Below, piece after piece: positions 44,253 through 57,649 of a DNA stretch of 64,000 bases (positions within the stretch are counted from its first letter, which is position 1; every line of letters begins with the position of its first letter). Source of the DNA: Oricola indica. GTDB lineage: Bacteria; Pseudomonadota; Alphaproteobacteria; Rhizobiales; Rhizobiaceae. The position numbers were made by a program, and so were the translations under genes. The DNA lies in assembly GCF_019966595.1 (NCBI RefSeq), contig NZ_JAINFJ010000001.1, forward strand, positions 1,090,057 through 1,154,056. Reading direction: 5' to 3'. Under the pieces are notes generated by a model. The model had not been told where the DNA came from. It made no database searches and saw nothing but the letters and a program-made list of their open reading frames with translations.

Positions 44253-45653
44253 TCAGCCCTTCTTCGCTGTATCGATATCCGCCAGCGGCCCGACCGGCTC
44301 GGCCTCCGCCACCGCGGATGAGACATTTCGTCTGCTCGCTGCCGCCTTCGTTTTGCGCCGTGCGATGCGGCCGGCGCGATAGCGCACTTTCAGCCACCAC
44401 ATCCCCTCCTCCACATTACCGATCTCGGCGGCATAGGCCTCCGAGAGCGCAGCGCGGTAGGACGAGTAGTTTTCCATCGCAATCGCCTCGACCCGGTGCA
44501 TCACTGCCATCCATGCGGGAGAGAACAGGAGCGTAATCGCCGTGACGGCAATGGACAGGCGATAAATATCCGCTCCGAGCGCCCCTGCGGCAAATCCGGC
44601 AGCTGCGAGAACGAAGGAGAATTCGCCGATCTGGGCCATGGACAGGCCGCCGACAAGCGCGGTCTCCCTATCGAACCCGGCGATGCGAAGAAGGAAGATG
44701 TTCAGGATGGTCTTGACCGCAACCACGAAGAGGGCAGCCGCGAGCACCACGCCGAGATGATCGCGGATGTAGTCGAGGTCGATCAGAAGCCCGATGGACA
44801 GGAAGAAGACGACCAGCAGCACGCTCTGGATCGGCTCGATCACAGGGATGACCTTGTTGCGCAGCGTCGAGTTTCCGATCACGAGGCCGGCGACGAACGC
44901 GCCATAAGCGGGTGACAGGCCGACCACGCCGGACAGCGCCGCCGCGCCGAAACAGACTGCGAGCGAACCGAGCGCCAGCAGTTCGACATTATCCGCGACT
45001 TCGTCAGTGAAGGGTATCTTGAGTTTCGCGCTCCGTCCGAGCCACCAGAGCAGGACGCCGAGCAGCCCGACGGCAACCGCGATCTTGATCACCAGTTCGC
45101 CTGCATTCGCCCCCGCCCCGCCAAAGGACGAGACAAGGATCAACATCGGCACCACGGCGATATCCTGGGCGATCAGCACGCCGACGGTAATCCGCCCCGG
45201 CAATCGACGAAGTGCGCCCGTATCCTCGAGCATCTTCATCGCGACGACTGTGCTGGACAAGGCGATGATGAAACCGAGGATAACCGCCTCGGCCACCGTC
45301 GATCCGACCAGCCATGCGATGCCGGCGCCGATAGCAAGCGCGGCTAGCAACTGTCCGGCGGCAACGATGACCGCCGGCTTGAGGGTCGCGACAAAAGCCT
45401 TCAGCGACAATTCGGTGCCGATGAAGAACAGGAGGACAAGAACCCCCATCTCGGCGAGGAGGGAAACATTTTCGTTGGAGCCGATCAGGCCGAAACCGGT
45501 CGGCCCCATGATGACGCCGGCAAGAATGAAGCCCACCAGCGGCGGCTGGCGCAGGCGCATCAGCCCAAGGCCGGCCAGGACCGCAATCACGATCACACTC
45601 GCAATATCGACGAGCGGAACGGCGTGATGGACCTCTTCCAGCGTGTTTTCCAT
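44253..45653 (-). CDS. Monovalent cation:proton antiporter (CPA2 family)
   Basis: 466 aa with about 12-13 membrane helices. CPA2 hallmarks include PPLVGFILAGVIMGPTGFGL, ELGVLVLLFFIGTELSLKAF-like sequence at 65-95, and the ion-binding QDIAVVPMLI. The C-terminal ~70 residues are cytoplasmic and basic; no TrkA-N domain follows, unlike KefB/C. It exchanges K+ or Na+ for protons to control pH. Start ATG 45653. It ends 7 bases from the convergent DUF882 stop. Confidence 0.92.
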   Translation of the reverse strand: MENTLEEVHHAVPLVDIASVIVIAVLAGLGLMRLRQPPLVGFILAGVIMGPTGFGLIGSNENVSLLAEMGVLVLLFFIGTELSLKAFVATLKPAVIVAAGQLLAALAIGAGIAWLVGSTVAEAVILGFIIALSSTVVAMKMLEDTGALRRLPGRITVGVLIAQDIAVVPMLILVSSFGGAGANAGELVIKIAVAVGLLGVLLWWLGRSAKLKIPFTDEVADNVELLALGSLAVCFGAAALSGVVGLSPAYGAFVAGLVIGNSTLRNKVIPVIEPIQSVLLVVFFLSIGLLIDLDYIRDHLGVVLAAALFVVAVKTILNIFLLRIAGFDRETALVGGLSMAQIGEFSFVLAAAGFAAGALGADIYRLSIAVTAITLLFSPAWMAVMHRVEAIAMENYSSYRAALSEAYAAEIGNVEEGMWWLKVRYRAGRIARRKTKAAASRRNVSSAVAEAEPVGPLADIDTAKKG

Positions 45654-45719
45654 GACGGAGAACCCTAGGCCGTTTCAGCGGCAAAGGGAATCGCTTCCGT
45701 CATTTCACCGGGTCGGTGA

Positions 45720-45983
45720 CTACTCCTCGTCGGGGGCGGGAACCATGCCGAGGGCATGCAGATAAAGATCGAGCACGGCTTCCTGCTCCATGCGCTCGTT
45801 CTGGTCCTGCTTGCGGATCGTGACGACCTTGCGCAGCACCTTGGTGTCGAAACCCGTGCCCTTGGCTTCCGCATAGACATCCTTGATGTCATCGGCGATG
45901 GATTTCTTTTCCTCTTCGAGGCGTTCGATACGCTCGATGAAGGCACGCAATTGATCACGGGCGACGCCGTTCACGTCGGACAT
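45720..45983 (-). CDS. gapR: GapR/DUF2312 nucleoid-associated protein
   Basis: 87 aa from ATG 45983, the length of Caulobacter GapR. The sequence ([62 protein letters not shown]) is the DUF2312 pattern. GapR forms tetramers that encircle overtwisted, AT-rich DNA ahead of replication and transcription and stimulates topoisomerases. It is essential or near-essential in Caulobacter. It lies upstream of the antiporter gene on the same strand, with 66 bases between them. Confidence 0.93.
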   Translation of the reverse strand: MSDVNGVARDQLRAFIERIERLEEEKKSIADDIKDVYAEAKGTGFDTKVLRKVVTIRKQDQNERMEQEAVLDLYLHALGMVPAPDEE

Positions 45984-46108
45984 TGGCAGGCTCCTGACCT
46001 TTGGGAGAAACTGGCCCACCGATGCCGCATCGCGACGATGCGGTCAACCGTTCCGATACGCCATTCACAGGTCGCTTGAACCTTTCGGATCAGGCGACCG
46101 ATGAAATG

Positions 46109-46312
46109 TCAGCCTTGCCGGCGGCCGTCGAAAATGTGCTCGAGCTTGCGCGAAAGCAGCCACGCGACGGGAAGCGCCAGAACCGCACCGGCGATTGCGG
46201 CATACCCGATATACTGCGCTGAGAACATGTCGGCGCTGAGCAGCGCGATCACGATGATTCCCATCAGCGTCGGCGCTGTCAGCAGATAAGCGGCGAGAAG
46301 GAGAGCGAACAT
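46109..46312 (-). CDS. Small two-helix membrane protein of unknown function
   Basis: 67 aa. Two membrane helices, residues 1-27 and ~34-52, are followed by a basic RKLEHIFDGRRQG tail. The start ATG is only six Ts after a terminator-like hairpin whose 3' arm supplies an AGGGGG ribosome-binding site at ideal spacing. It is downstream of gltD on the same strand. No family is recognised. Good hydrophobic design and RBS make it likely real, but no homology was tested. Confidence 0.65.
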   Translation of the reverse strand: MFALLLAAYLLTAPTLMGIIVIALLSADMFSAQYIGYAAIAGAVLALPVAWLLSRKLEHIFDGRRQG

Positions 46313-46344
46313 AAAAAACCCCCTGTGTCATATTCCACAGGGGG
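46313..46344 (-). terminator. gltD terminator hairpin carrying the RBS of the next ORF
   Basis: CCCCCTGTG (46344-46336) and CACAGGGGG (46327-46319) form a perfect 9-bp stem with an 8-base loop, then six Us, then the ATG of the small membrane-protein ORF. It has the full form of an intrinsic terminator. The GGGGG of its 3' arm is also the only Shine-Dalgarno sequence for that ORF, so folding would both stop transcription and hide the RBS. Confidence 0.75.
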
Positions 46345-46411
46345 AATGTCTGCGCGTTCGGGCAAGCCCGCTTTGCGCTAAGTCAATCCGGTCCGCGAAA
46401 TTTTCCGGCCT

Positions 46412-47866
46412 TTATCGCGGCAGGGTGGTCGATCCCATCAGGAACTCGTCGATCGAACGGGCGGCCTGCCGGCCTTCCCGAATCGCCCAGACGACAAGCG
46501 ACTGACCGCGCCGGGCATCGCCGGCGGCAAAGAACTTGTCGATGGTGGTCTTGTAGTCCTGGTCATCCGCATGCACCGACGTACCGCCGCGGCGATCGAC
46601 ATCGATCTTGAGTCCGTCGCCAAGCTCGGCCAGGATGCCGTCTTCCAGCGGGCCGGAAAAGCCGATGGCGATGAAGGCCAGATCGGCCCGGATGAAGAAT
46701 TCGGTGCCGGCCACCGGCTTGCGCGATTCATCGACCTCGCAGCACTTCACATGCGTGAGCTGTCCGTTTTCACCGACGAATTCGAGAGTCGCCACCTGGA
46801 ATTCGCGCTGGGCGCCCTCCGCCTGACTGGACGAGGTTCGCATCTTCGTCGCCCAATAGGGCCACACAGCGAGCTTGTCTTCCTTCTCGGGCGGCTGCGG
46901 GCGGATATCGAGCTGCGTCACCCTCACCGCGCCTTGGCGGAAAGCGGTTCCGACACAGTCCGACGCGGTGTCGCCGCCGCCAACGACAACCACATGTTTG
47001 CCGCTCGCAAGGATCGGATCCGAATTCCACGCGACCGATGAAATGCTCTCATGCGCGACGCGCTTGTTCTGCTGCACGAGATAGTTCATCGCCGGGTGGA
47101 TACCGGCGAGTTCATTGGTCGGAATGCCCGCTTCGCGCGGCTTTTCCGAACCGCCGCAATAAAGCACCGCGTCGAATTCCGCGTCCAGTTCGGCCACCGT
47201 CTTGTCGACACCGACATTGACGTTGACATGGAAGGAAACGCCTTCGCCCTCCATCTGCTTCACGCGGGCATCGATATAGTGCTTTTCCATCTTGAAATCG
47301 GGAATGCCGTAACGCATCAGCCCGCCCAGCGCGCTTTCACGTTCGAAAACATGCACTTCATGGCCGGCGCGACCGAGCTGTTGGGCCCCGGCGAGGCCGG
47401 CAGGGCCGGAGCCGATGACGGCGACCTTTCGGCCGGTTTTGTGGACCGGAGGCTGTGGCGCGACATAGCCGTTCTCATACGCCTTGTCGGCGATCGCTTG
47501 CTCCACGGTCTTGATGGCGACGGGAATATCCTCGAGATTCAGCGTGCAGGCTTCCTCGCAGGGCGCGGGACAGATGCGGCCGGTGATCTCGGGGAAATTG
47601 TTGGTGGAATGCAGATTCCGGATCGCGGAATCCCAGTCGCCATTGTAGACGAGGTCGTTCCAGTCCGGGATCTGGTTGTTGACCGGACAGCCCGTCGGTC
47701 CGTGGCAGAACGGAATGCCGCAATCCATGCAGCGCGCAGCCTGCTTGGCCACTTCGCCGTCTTCGAGCGGAATGGTGAATTCCTTGAAATGACGTATGCG
47801 ATCGGACGCCGGCTGGTATTTCGGCGTATGCCGGTCGATCTCGAGAAAACCCGTTACCTTGCCCAT
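46412..47866 (-). CDS. gltD: Glutamate synthase, small (NADPH) subunit
   Basis: 484 aa. N-terminal Fe-S cysteines are in CMDCGIPFCHGPTGCP and CPAPCEEAC. The FAD site is VAVIGSGPAGLAGAQQLGRAGH and the NADPH site VVVVGGGDTASDCVGTA. It passes electrons from NADPH to the large subunit for glutamate synthesis from glutamine and 2-oxoglutarate. It is the last gene of the gltB-ybjQ-gltD operon. Confidence 0.97.
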   Translation of the reverse strand: MGKVTGFLEIDRHTPKYQPASDRIRHFKEFTIPLEDGEVAKQAARCMDCGIPFCHGPTGCPVNNQIPDWNDLVYNGDWDSAIRNLHSTNNFPEITGRICPAPCEEACTLNLEDIPVAIKTVEQAIADKAYENGYVAPQPPVHKTGRKVAVIGSGPAGLAGAQQLGRAGHEVHVFERESALGGLMRYGIPDFKMEKHYIDARVKQMEGEGVSFHVNVNVGVDKTVAELDAEFDAVLYCGGSEKPREAGIPTNELAGIHPAMNYLVQQNKRVAHESISSVAWNSDPILASGKHVVVVGGGDTASDCVGTAFRQGAVRVTQLDIRPQPPEKEDKLAVWPYWATKMRTSSSQAEGAQREFQVATLEFVGENGQLTHVKCCEVDESRKPVAGTEFFIRADLAFIAIGFSGPLEDGILAELGDGLKIDVDRRGGTSVHADDQDYKTTIDKFFAAGDARRGQSLVVWAIREGRQAARSIDEFLMGSTTLPR

Positions 47867-47880
47867 AATCTGTCCAGGAC

Positions 47881-48204
47881 CTATTCGATGACGACCGCAG
47901 TGCCCGATGCCGAAACCATCAGCATCGAACCGCTACCGGCCGCGATGTTTTCATAATCGAGGTCGACGCCGATGACGGCATTGCCGCCGACACGGCGGGC
48001 TTCGTCCTCCATTTCGGAAAGCGCGATTCCACGCGCCTCGCGCAGCGATTTCTCGTAGGCGCCGGAGCGCCCGCCGACAATATCCCGGATTCCGGCGAAG
48101 AAATCCCGGAAGATATTGGCGCCGAGAATGGCCTCGCCGGTCACCACTCCCCGATAGTCGGTGATCCGCTTGCCTTCAATCGTGTTGGTCGTCGAGATGA
48201 TCAT
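47881..48204 (-). CDS. YbjQ/UPF0145 family protein between gltB and gltD
   Basis: 107 aa with the YbjQ core: [32 protein letters not shown], then [25 protein letters not shown] and a C-terminal strand. YbjQ proteins form pentamers and are annotated as heavy-metal-binding without clear proof. The gene is 5 bases after gltB and 14 before gltD, so it is inside the operon. Its link to glutamate synthase is unknown. Confidence 0.92.
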   Translation of the reverse strand: MIISTTNTIEGKRITDYRGVVTGEAILGANIFRDFFAGIRDIVGGRSGAYEKSLREARGIALSEMEDEARRVGGNAVIGVDLDYENIAAGSGSMLMVSASGTAVVIE

Positions 48205-48209
48205 CGCCG

Positions 48210-52931
<4,722 letters not shown>

Positions 52932-53152
52932 CGCTCAATCCTCCGTCTCTGCGCACCTGGCGCGGTTATCGGTCCTGTCTAGCATTTCGGGCGCGCCCTG
53001 CCATCCTCCCGGTCAGGCGGCGCTCCGATCCCTCGCCGGTTTGCGCCGGTGGGATCGGATAGCCGCTCGTCAGGATCGGATCGGCGCCCTGCGCTTGCAG
53101 ACGCGTATATGGATCAAACGGAATTATCCATGCCGTTAGATCCGAAATGCAA

Positions 53153-53177
53153 AATAGGACAGCAATGCTGTCTTATT
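53153..53177. promoter_or_regulatory. Inverted repeat upstream of gltB, candidate operator
   Basis: AATAGGACAGC-AAT-GCTGTCTTATT: 11-bp arms with one mismatch. It stands in the 362-base gap between gltB and trmO in a locally AT-rich stretch. gltB is regulated by Lrp in enterics, and Lrp/AsnC sites are AT-rich dyads of this kind, so it may be such a site. No T run supports a terminator reading, and nothing else is seen in the gap. Confidence 0.45.
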
Positions 53178-53293
53178 CTTATGGCAGATAGCGAAAATTT
53201 TCTCAAGATGCAAATGCAAAAAAATCCCGCGCCAATTGGTCGAATATGTCCCAAAAGGCGTGAATTCGATTACATCCTTTCGCAGCGAGGGCG

Positions 53294-53773
53294 TCATTCC
53301 CAGTAACTGGCCATGATTTCCCGCGCCCATTCGGGTTCGCGAAATTCGCCGCGCGGGCGGTAGCCGGACCAGACCGGCTTGATGTCGAGCACCGGTGTTC
53401 CGTCGATCGCATCCAGCGCTTCCACCTCGACCTCCAGACCGTTCACGCCGAGCAGCCGGCAGATACTGACCCCGATCCGGTTGATCCTCATGCGGCCGTG
53501 CTGGGCGTAAATCCCGACGACCGGCCAGTCTGCCCGGCCGCGCGGGTGTCGTGCTCCAGCTTCCGACGGTTCGTCCGCATCGATATGAAAGTGGAACACC
53601 ACCTCTATATGTGAATGCGCATCGAGCCCGTTCAGCGCATCCGGAGCCAGCAGATCGTCGCGCAGGACGATGGTCGCACGATTGTTGCCCCAATAGTCCT
53701 TGGTGGCTTCCACGCGCCCGCCGCTGACCCGTCCGATCGGCATCATTGCAATGTCTTCGAACGATTTGCTCAT
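53294..53773 (-). CDS. trmO: TrmO/TsaA-family tRNA methyltransferase
   Basis: 159 aa from ATG 53773, with GGAGGAG 5 bases upstream. Family motifs: PIGRVSGGRVEATKDYWG, the HSHIEVVFHFH strand, the signature HPRGRADWPVVGIYAQHGRMRINRIGVS and LEVEALDAIDGTPVLDIKP. TrmO methylates N6 of t6A37 in tRNA-Thr using SAM bound in a single beta-barrel domain. Three residues (RMN for RPN) differ from the commonest signature, so a related SAM-dependent role is possible. Confidence 0.83.
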   Translation of the reverse strand: MSKSFEDIAMMPIGRVSGGRVEATKDYWGNNRATIVLRDDLLAPDALNGLDAHSHIEVVFHFHIDADEPSEAGARHPRGRADWPVVGIYAQHGRMRINRIGVSICRLLGVNGLEVEVEALDAIDGTPVLDIKPVWSGYRPRGEFREPEWAREIMASYWE

Positions 53774-54075
53774 TCCGCTCCTCCCGTAAACCGCGCTCGC
53801 GACCGCTACGGTCGTCATGATCACATGTACCAGAATGCAACGGCGACCAGCCTAGCAGTCGGCGAATGCTTCGTCGCCCCGATCGCATCCGGGCGTTCAA
53901 GCCTCGCAGCCCGCAGCTGCTTTTCTCGTTTCGAAAAGATCCCCATCAACTGTTTCTCACACGGAAGTGACGTCGAATAACGACGCGTTGATTTCCTATT
54001 GATCGATGTCTCTGCGACTCCTGCCGTCACCGGGCGACTGACCTGTCCGGCCAACGACCTTCAGAGGAGTCTCAC
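53774..54075. other. Intergenic region before the bufferin operon
   Basis: 302 bases between divergent trmO and bufA. A GAGGAG ribosome-binding site precedes bufA. I see no clear hairpin, tandem repeat or ECF-sigma -35/-10 pair; a GTGACG...CGAATA stretch near 53976-53988 is only loosely like one. Some ORFs here on the minus strand are shadows without support. Confidence 0.6.
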
Positions 54076-54384
54076 ATGACCAAAGCAACCAAGACCGCGT
54101 TCAGCGGAGCAGTTCTAGCCGGTGCCGTCGCGGCCGCCATTTCTGGCGCCCAACTCGTCACCGCGACCGATGCCGCCGCCGCAAACGTCAAGTGCTACGG
54201 CGTCGCCATGGCCGGCCAGAACGATTGCGCCGCCGGTCCGGGCACGACCTGCCAGGGCACGTCTACCGTCGATTACCAGGGCAACGCCTGGAAGTATGTC
54301 GAGGAAGGCAGCTGCGCATCGATGGAACTGCCGGGCGAGCGCATGGGTTCGCTGGAGCCGCTCGAGCGCGACATGCCGTCCTGA
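54076..54384 (+). CDS. bufA: Bufferin-type RiPP precursor (DUF2282, BufA/GigA-like)
   Basis: 102 aa, ATG with GAGGAG upstream. A long Ala-rich Sec signal peptide (~1-36) is unusual for a RiPP precursor but normal for this family. The mature part has the four conserved cysteines of DUF2282: Cys40 ([10 protein letters not shown]), Cys51 (QNDCAAG), Cys59 (TTCQG) and Cys80 (EGSC). In the Caulobacter gig system such peptides are modified by a DUF692 enzyme at cysteines to give thiooxazole-type heterocycles and bind copper. The modifying enzyme is the next gene. Confidence 0.9.
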   Translation: MTKATKTAFSGAVLAGAVAAAISGAQLVTATDAAAANVKCYGVAMAGQNDCAAGPGTTCQGTSTVDYQGNAWKYVEEGSCASMELPGERMGSLEPLERDMPS

Positions 54385-54420
54385 GGACTGCCTGTAACAC
54401 CGCAAACCGGAGATGATGCC

Positions 54421-55371
54421 ATGACCCCGACTTCCCTGAATCACGGAGCGTCCGCGGCCCGTCCCCCTGCCGCAGGCACGTTCCGGTTTGCAGCACACAC
54501 AGCCCGTATCCCGGCTTTGGCCGGGGTCGGCTTCAAACACACCCATCTGGACGCCATCCTCGCCGACCCCGATCCGGTCGGGTTCGTCGAGGTGCATGCC
54601 GAGAACTACATGGGCGATGGCGGCTTTCCGCATCGTGCCCTGGAGCGTGTCCGACAGGATTTTCCGCTCTCGTTGCATGGCGTCTGCATGTCCATCGGCG
54701 GCCCCCAGCCGCTGAGCGAGGATCACCTCGCCCGCTTCAAGGCACTTGTCGACCGCTATGAACCCGCATTGGTCTCCGAACATCTCGCATGGTCCACCCA
54801 TGACGAGGTGTTCATGAACGACCTGCTGCCGCTCCCCTATACGGAAGAGACGCTGAACCATGTCTGCAGCCACATCGACCGCATGCAGGATGTCATCGGC
54901 CGGCAGATGCTGCTGGAAAACCCGTCGACCTATGTCGTCTTCGAAAACTCGACCCTCAACGAGACTGATTTCATTCGCGAGATCGTGCGCCGCACCGGGT
55001 GCGGCCTGCTGCTCGACGTCAACAACGTCTTCGTCTCGGCCACCAATCACGGCTTTTCGCCAATGTCCTACCTGATGGACTACCCGATGGAGCATGTCGG
55101 AGAGATCCATCTTGCCGGTCATGCTGTCCAGGAGGATGACGAGGGCGAGCCGCTGCTCATCGACAGCCATGACGCCCCCGTCGCGGACTCGGTGTGGGAT
55201 CTCTATTCGATCGTCATCAGGCAGTCCGGGCCGATCCCGACCCTGGTCGAATGGGATTCCGACCTGCCGGACTGGCCGATCCTGCGTGCCGAGGCTGCCG
55301 CCGCCGATCGAATCCTCGACGAGGCAGCGCATTCCTTCTTGATGGGCAAGAGCCATGCAGTCGGCGCCTGA
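54421..55371 (+). CDS. bufB: DUF692 multinuclear iron oxidase (MNIO, BufB-like)
   Basis: 316 aa TIM barrel of the MbnB/DUF692 family. Metal-ligand positions are visible in [61 protein letters not shown] and [11 protein letters not shown]. Enzymes of this family use a mixed-valent iron centre to oxidise cysteines in RiPP precursors, as in methanobactin and bufferins. It lies 36 bases after the precursor gene, and its stop lies inside the next gene (17-base overlap). Confidence 0.92.
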   Translation: MTPTSLNHGASAARPPAAGTFRFAAHTARIPALAGVGFKHTHLDAILADPDPVGFVEVHAENYMGDGGFPHRALERVRQDFPLSLHGVCMSIGGPQPLSEDHLARFKALVDRYEPALVSEHLAWSTHDEVFMNDLLPLPYTEETLNHVCSHIDRMQDVIGRQMLLENPSTYVVFENSTLNETDFIREIVRRTGCGLLLDVNNVFVSATNHGFSPMSYLMDYPMEHVGEIHLAGHAVQEDDEGEPLLIDSHDAPVADSVWDLYSIVIRQSGPIPTLVEWDSDLPDWPILRAEAAAADRILDEAAHSFLMGKSHAVGA

Positions 55372-56140
55372 GAAATCCGACCTCAACGCCGCCGGCTTCC
55401 GCGCCGCGATTCTCGATCCGGTGCGCGAAAAACCGGCGACGGTCGAAGGACCGCGCGGCAAGCAGGCCGTGAAGCGATTCAACGTCTACCGCAACAACGT
55501 CACCGTCAGCCTGATCAATGCGCTGGCGGACATTTTCCCGGCCGTCATGCGCATCACGGGCGAGACGCTGTTTCGCGACATGGCGCGCGAATTCGTCCGC
55601 GCCCATCCGCCCGTCTCGCCGTTGCTGTTTCTCTATGGACATGACTTCCCGGCCTTTATCGAACATTTCGAACATGCCCGTCGCATGCCGTATCTCGCCG
55701 ACGTCGCACGTGTGGAGCGCGCCTGGCTGACGGCCTATCACGCCGCCGATCTGGAACCGCTGGACCCGCAGGCACTCGCAAAGATTGCGCCCGAGGACCT
55801 GGAGGGCGCGATGTTCAAGCCGCATCCGGCCACCGGCCTGATCCGGTCGCCTTACGCCGCATTCGACATATTCGACGCCAATCGCAATCGGGAGACCATC
55901 GGCCGTATCGACGTCACACGGCCCCAGGATGTGCTTGTCACCCGGCCCGGCATGGACGTGACCGTCACGGGACTGCCGCAAGGCCACGGCGCGTTCTTCG
56001 CCAGCCTGATCGCCGGCGATTGCCTCGGCGACGCCGCGGAGGCCGGAGCCCGGGCTTCATCCGCGTTCGACATCAACGAGGCGATCGGCGGCATGTTCGC
56101 CACCGGCGCATTCCTGTCCGTGACAACCGAGCAGACCTGA
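55355..56140 (+). CDS. bufC: DUF2063 family partner protein (BufC-like)
   Basis: 261 aa. The N-terminal DUF2063 segment reads [45 protein letters not shown], with [13 protein letters not shown] and the [14 protein letters not shown] helix. The C-terminal half is a beta-rich domain. Such proteins accompany DUF692 enzymes and are thought to recognise the precursor and present it. It overlaps bufB by 17 bases, a sign of coupled expression. Confidence 0.9.
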   Translation: MQSAPEKSDLNAAGFRAAILDPVREKPATVEGPRGKQAVKRFNVYRNNVTVSLINALADIFPAVMRITGETLFRDMAREFVRAHPPVSPLLFLYGHDFPAFIEHFEHARRMPYLADVARVERAWLTAYHAADLEPLDPQALAKIAPEDLEGAMFKPHPATGLIRSPYAAFDIFDANRNRETIGRIDVTRPQDVLVTRPGMDVTVTGLPQGHGAFFASLIAGDCLGDAAEAGARASSAFDINEAIGGMFATGAFLSVTTEQT

Positions 56141-56152
56141 ACGGAAAGCACT

Positions 56153-56761
56153 ATGACCGACATCACCGATGCCACACGCCTGCGCGACAACGCCCGCTCC
56201 GGACCGGTCGCCGGTTTGGTCCGGCTGCATCACACGGTATTTTCGCGGATCGAGGCCTTGCTCGACGGCTGGTTCAACGGCTTTGCCGCGCGCTTCGCCT
56301 TCGCCAGCCTTCTGCTGCTGTATTATCTGAATTCGGGGTGGAACAAGTTGGGAGACGGTGTGTTCGGATTTATGAATCCGACGGTCGGTGCCTATGCGGC
56401 GATCCTGCCGCCCTTGATGGAACAATACGGGTTCGAGCCGGCGGCGATCCCCTTCTTCCCGTGGCACGTTATCGTGTTGCTCGGCACCTGGACGGAAATC
56501 CTGCTGCCATTGCTGATCGTGGCCGGGCTGTTCTCACGCATTGCCGCGCTCGGCATGATCGTCTTCATCTGCGTCCAGAGCTATGTCGATGTTGCATTCC
56601 ACCAGCTCGGCGCGAAATTTGTCGGCTCGATGTTCGACCGGCTGCCCGACGCCATCATCTTCGACCAGCGCATGCTGTGGGTGTTCGTTCTGTTGATGAT
56701 CGTCGTCAACGGCCCCGGAAAACTGTCGCTCGATCACCTGCTCAGCCGCCGGTTCAGCTGA
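56153..56761 (+). CDS. DoxX-family membrane protein of the bufferin operon
   Basis: 202 aa, four membrane helices. The first has FAFASLLLLYYLNSGWNKLGDGVFG; the second is near WHVIVLLGTWTEILLPLLIVAGLFSRIAALGMIVFI, with GTWTEI typical of DoxX. A DoxX protein is the fourth gene (gigD position) in Caulobacter-type bufferin operons. It may serve membrane electron supply or metal handling; the role is not established. It is 12 bases after bufC. A terminator follows. Confidence 0.9.
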   Translation: MTDITDATRLRDNARSGPVAGLVRLHHTVFSRIEALLDGWFNGFAARFAFASLLLLYYLNSGWNKLGDGVFGFMNPTVGAYAAILPPLMEQYGFEPAAIPFFPWHVIVLLGTWTEILLPLLIVAGLFSRIAALGMIVFICVQSYVDVAFHQLGAKFVGSMFDRLPDAIIFDQRMLWVFVLLMIVVNGPGKLSLDHLLSRRFS

Positions 56762-56792
56762 GCGAACCCGCACAAAAGAAGACATGAAAAAA

Positions 56793-56814
56793 GGCGGGGT
56801 CTCCCCCGCCTTTT
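56793..56814. terminator. Bidirectional terminator of the bufferin operon and hsp20
   Basis: GGCGGGG-TCTC-CCCCGCC with six As before and four Ts after. It is 31 bases after the DoxX stop and 76 bases from the convergent hsp20 stop. Confidence 0.88.
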
Positions 56815-56890
56815 CCGCGTCGCGCGCACCGGCAGGGAGGGCCCGGGGCGGGGGACGTGTTGGCGAAAACAGGCCTTTCGGAAAGGCGCC

Positions 56891-57361
56891 TTAGTTGACG
56901 GCCTTGGCTTCGATCTGCTTGCCGTTTTCCTTGCCGTTGCTGATCGCGATCTTGCGCGGCTTCATGGCTTCGGGAATTTCACGCTCGAGATCGATGTGAA
57001 GCAGGCCGTTCCGGAGTTCGGCTGCCTTGACCTCGACATGGTCGGCAAGCTGGAAGCGACGTTCGAAAGCACGCGAGGCAATGCCGCGATGCAGGAATTC
57101 GCGCTTCTCTTCGGTGCTTTCCTCCGGCTTCGCGCCAGCGACGGTCAGCACGTTGGAACGCGCCTCGATCGTCAGGTCGTCCTCGGAAAAGCCCGCGACG
57201 GCCATGGTGACGCGATAGGAGTTCTCTCCGGTCCGCTCAATATTGTAGGGCGGATAGGTCTGTCCGTTGTTTTCCGGCTGGGCAAGCGTGTCCAGCATCG
57301 AGAAAAGACGGTCGAATCCAACGGTGGAACGGAAAAGGGGTGAATAGTCGACGTGACGCAT
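56891..57361 (-). CDS. Hsp20/IbpA-type small heat-shock protein
   Basis: 156 aa. The alpha-crystallin domain spans ~38-130: YNIERTGENSYRVTMAVAGFSEDDLTIEARSNVLTVAG, then GIASRAFERRFQLADHVEVKAAELRNGLLHIDLERE. The C-terminal anchor motif IAIS is present. These ATP-independent chaperones hold unfolding proteins. Start ATG 57361 has GGAGG upstream. Its 5' leader looks like a ROSE thermometer behind a sigma-32-type promoter. Confidence 0.94.
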   Translation of the reverse strand: MRHVDYSPLFRSTVGFDRLFSMLDTLAQPENNGQTYPPYNIERTGENSYRVTMAVAGFSEDDLTIEARSNVLTVAGAKPEESTEEKREFLHRGIASRAFERRFQLADHVEVKAAELRNGLLHIDLEREIPEAMKPRKIAISNGKENGKQIEAKAVN

Positions 57362-57463
57362 AATGGTCCTCCTTCAATGAGCGACTGTGATTGCGTTTGA
57401 CGTTTCCGGCCGCCCTGAACAGGCACGGTCCCAACGCCAGCGAACCCGTTACCGGCGTCCGCA
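57362..57463 (-). promoter_or_regulatory. ROSE-like RNA thermometer in the hsp20 leader
   Basis: The ~100-base leader ends with TCGCT (57384-57380), 7-10 bases before AGGAGG (57373-57368). This matches the ROSE signature UYGCU facing the Shine-Dalgarno sequence, where one G stays bulged and the helix opens on heating. An upstream hairpin (ACGCCGG with CTGGCGT) resembles the stable first stem of ROSE elements. Rhizobial hsp20 genes commonly have ROSE leaders. Confidence 0.65.
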
Positions 57464-57469
57464 TCACCT

Positions 57470-57498
57470 ATTTGGTGATTGCACAAATGCGGTTCAAG
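57470..57498 (-). promoter_or_regulatory. Sigma-32 (RpoH)-type promoter of hsp20
   Basis: CTTGAA (57498-57493), a 17-base spacer and CCAAAT (57475-57470), close to the rhizobial RpoH consensus CTTGAA-N16-18-CCATAT. The predicted start near 57463 gives the ~100-base leader above. Confidence 0.6.
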
Positions 57499-57649
57499 AG
57501 TTTCCCAAACCCGCCACCCCATTCAGATGAACGCCAGATGAACGAAGCCTTCCGTCCCGGTTCAGGTGACGGATGCGATTGTGTCTCCATCGTCGAAGAG
57601 AGGTGTCGCCCGAAATCGGGAGAAGACGCCGGGAACCAGGAGACACGAC

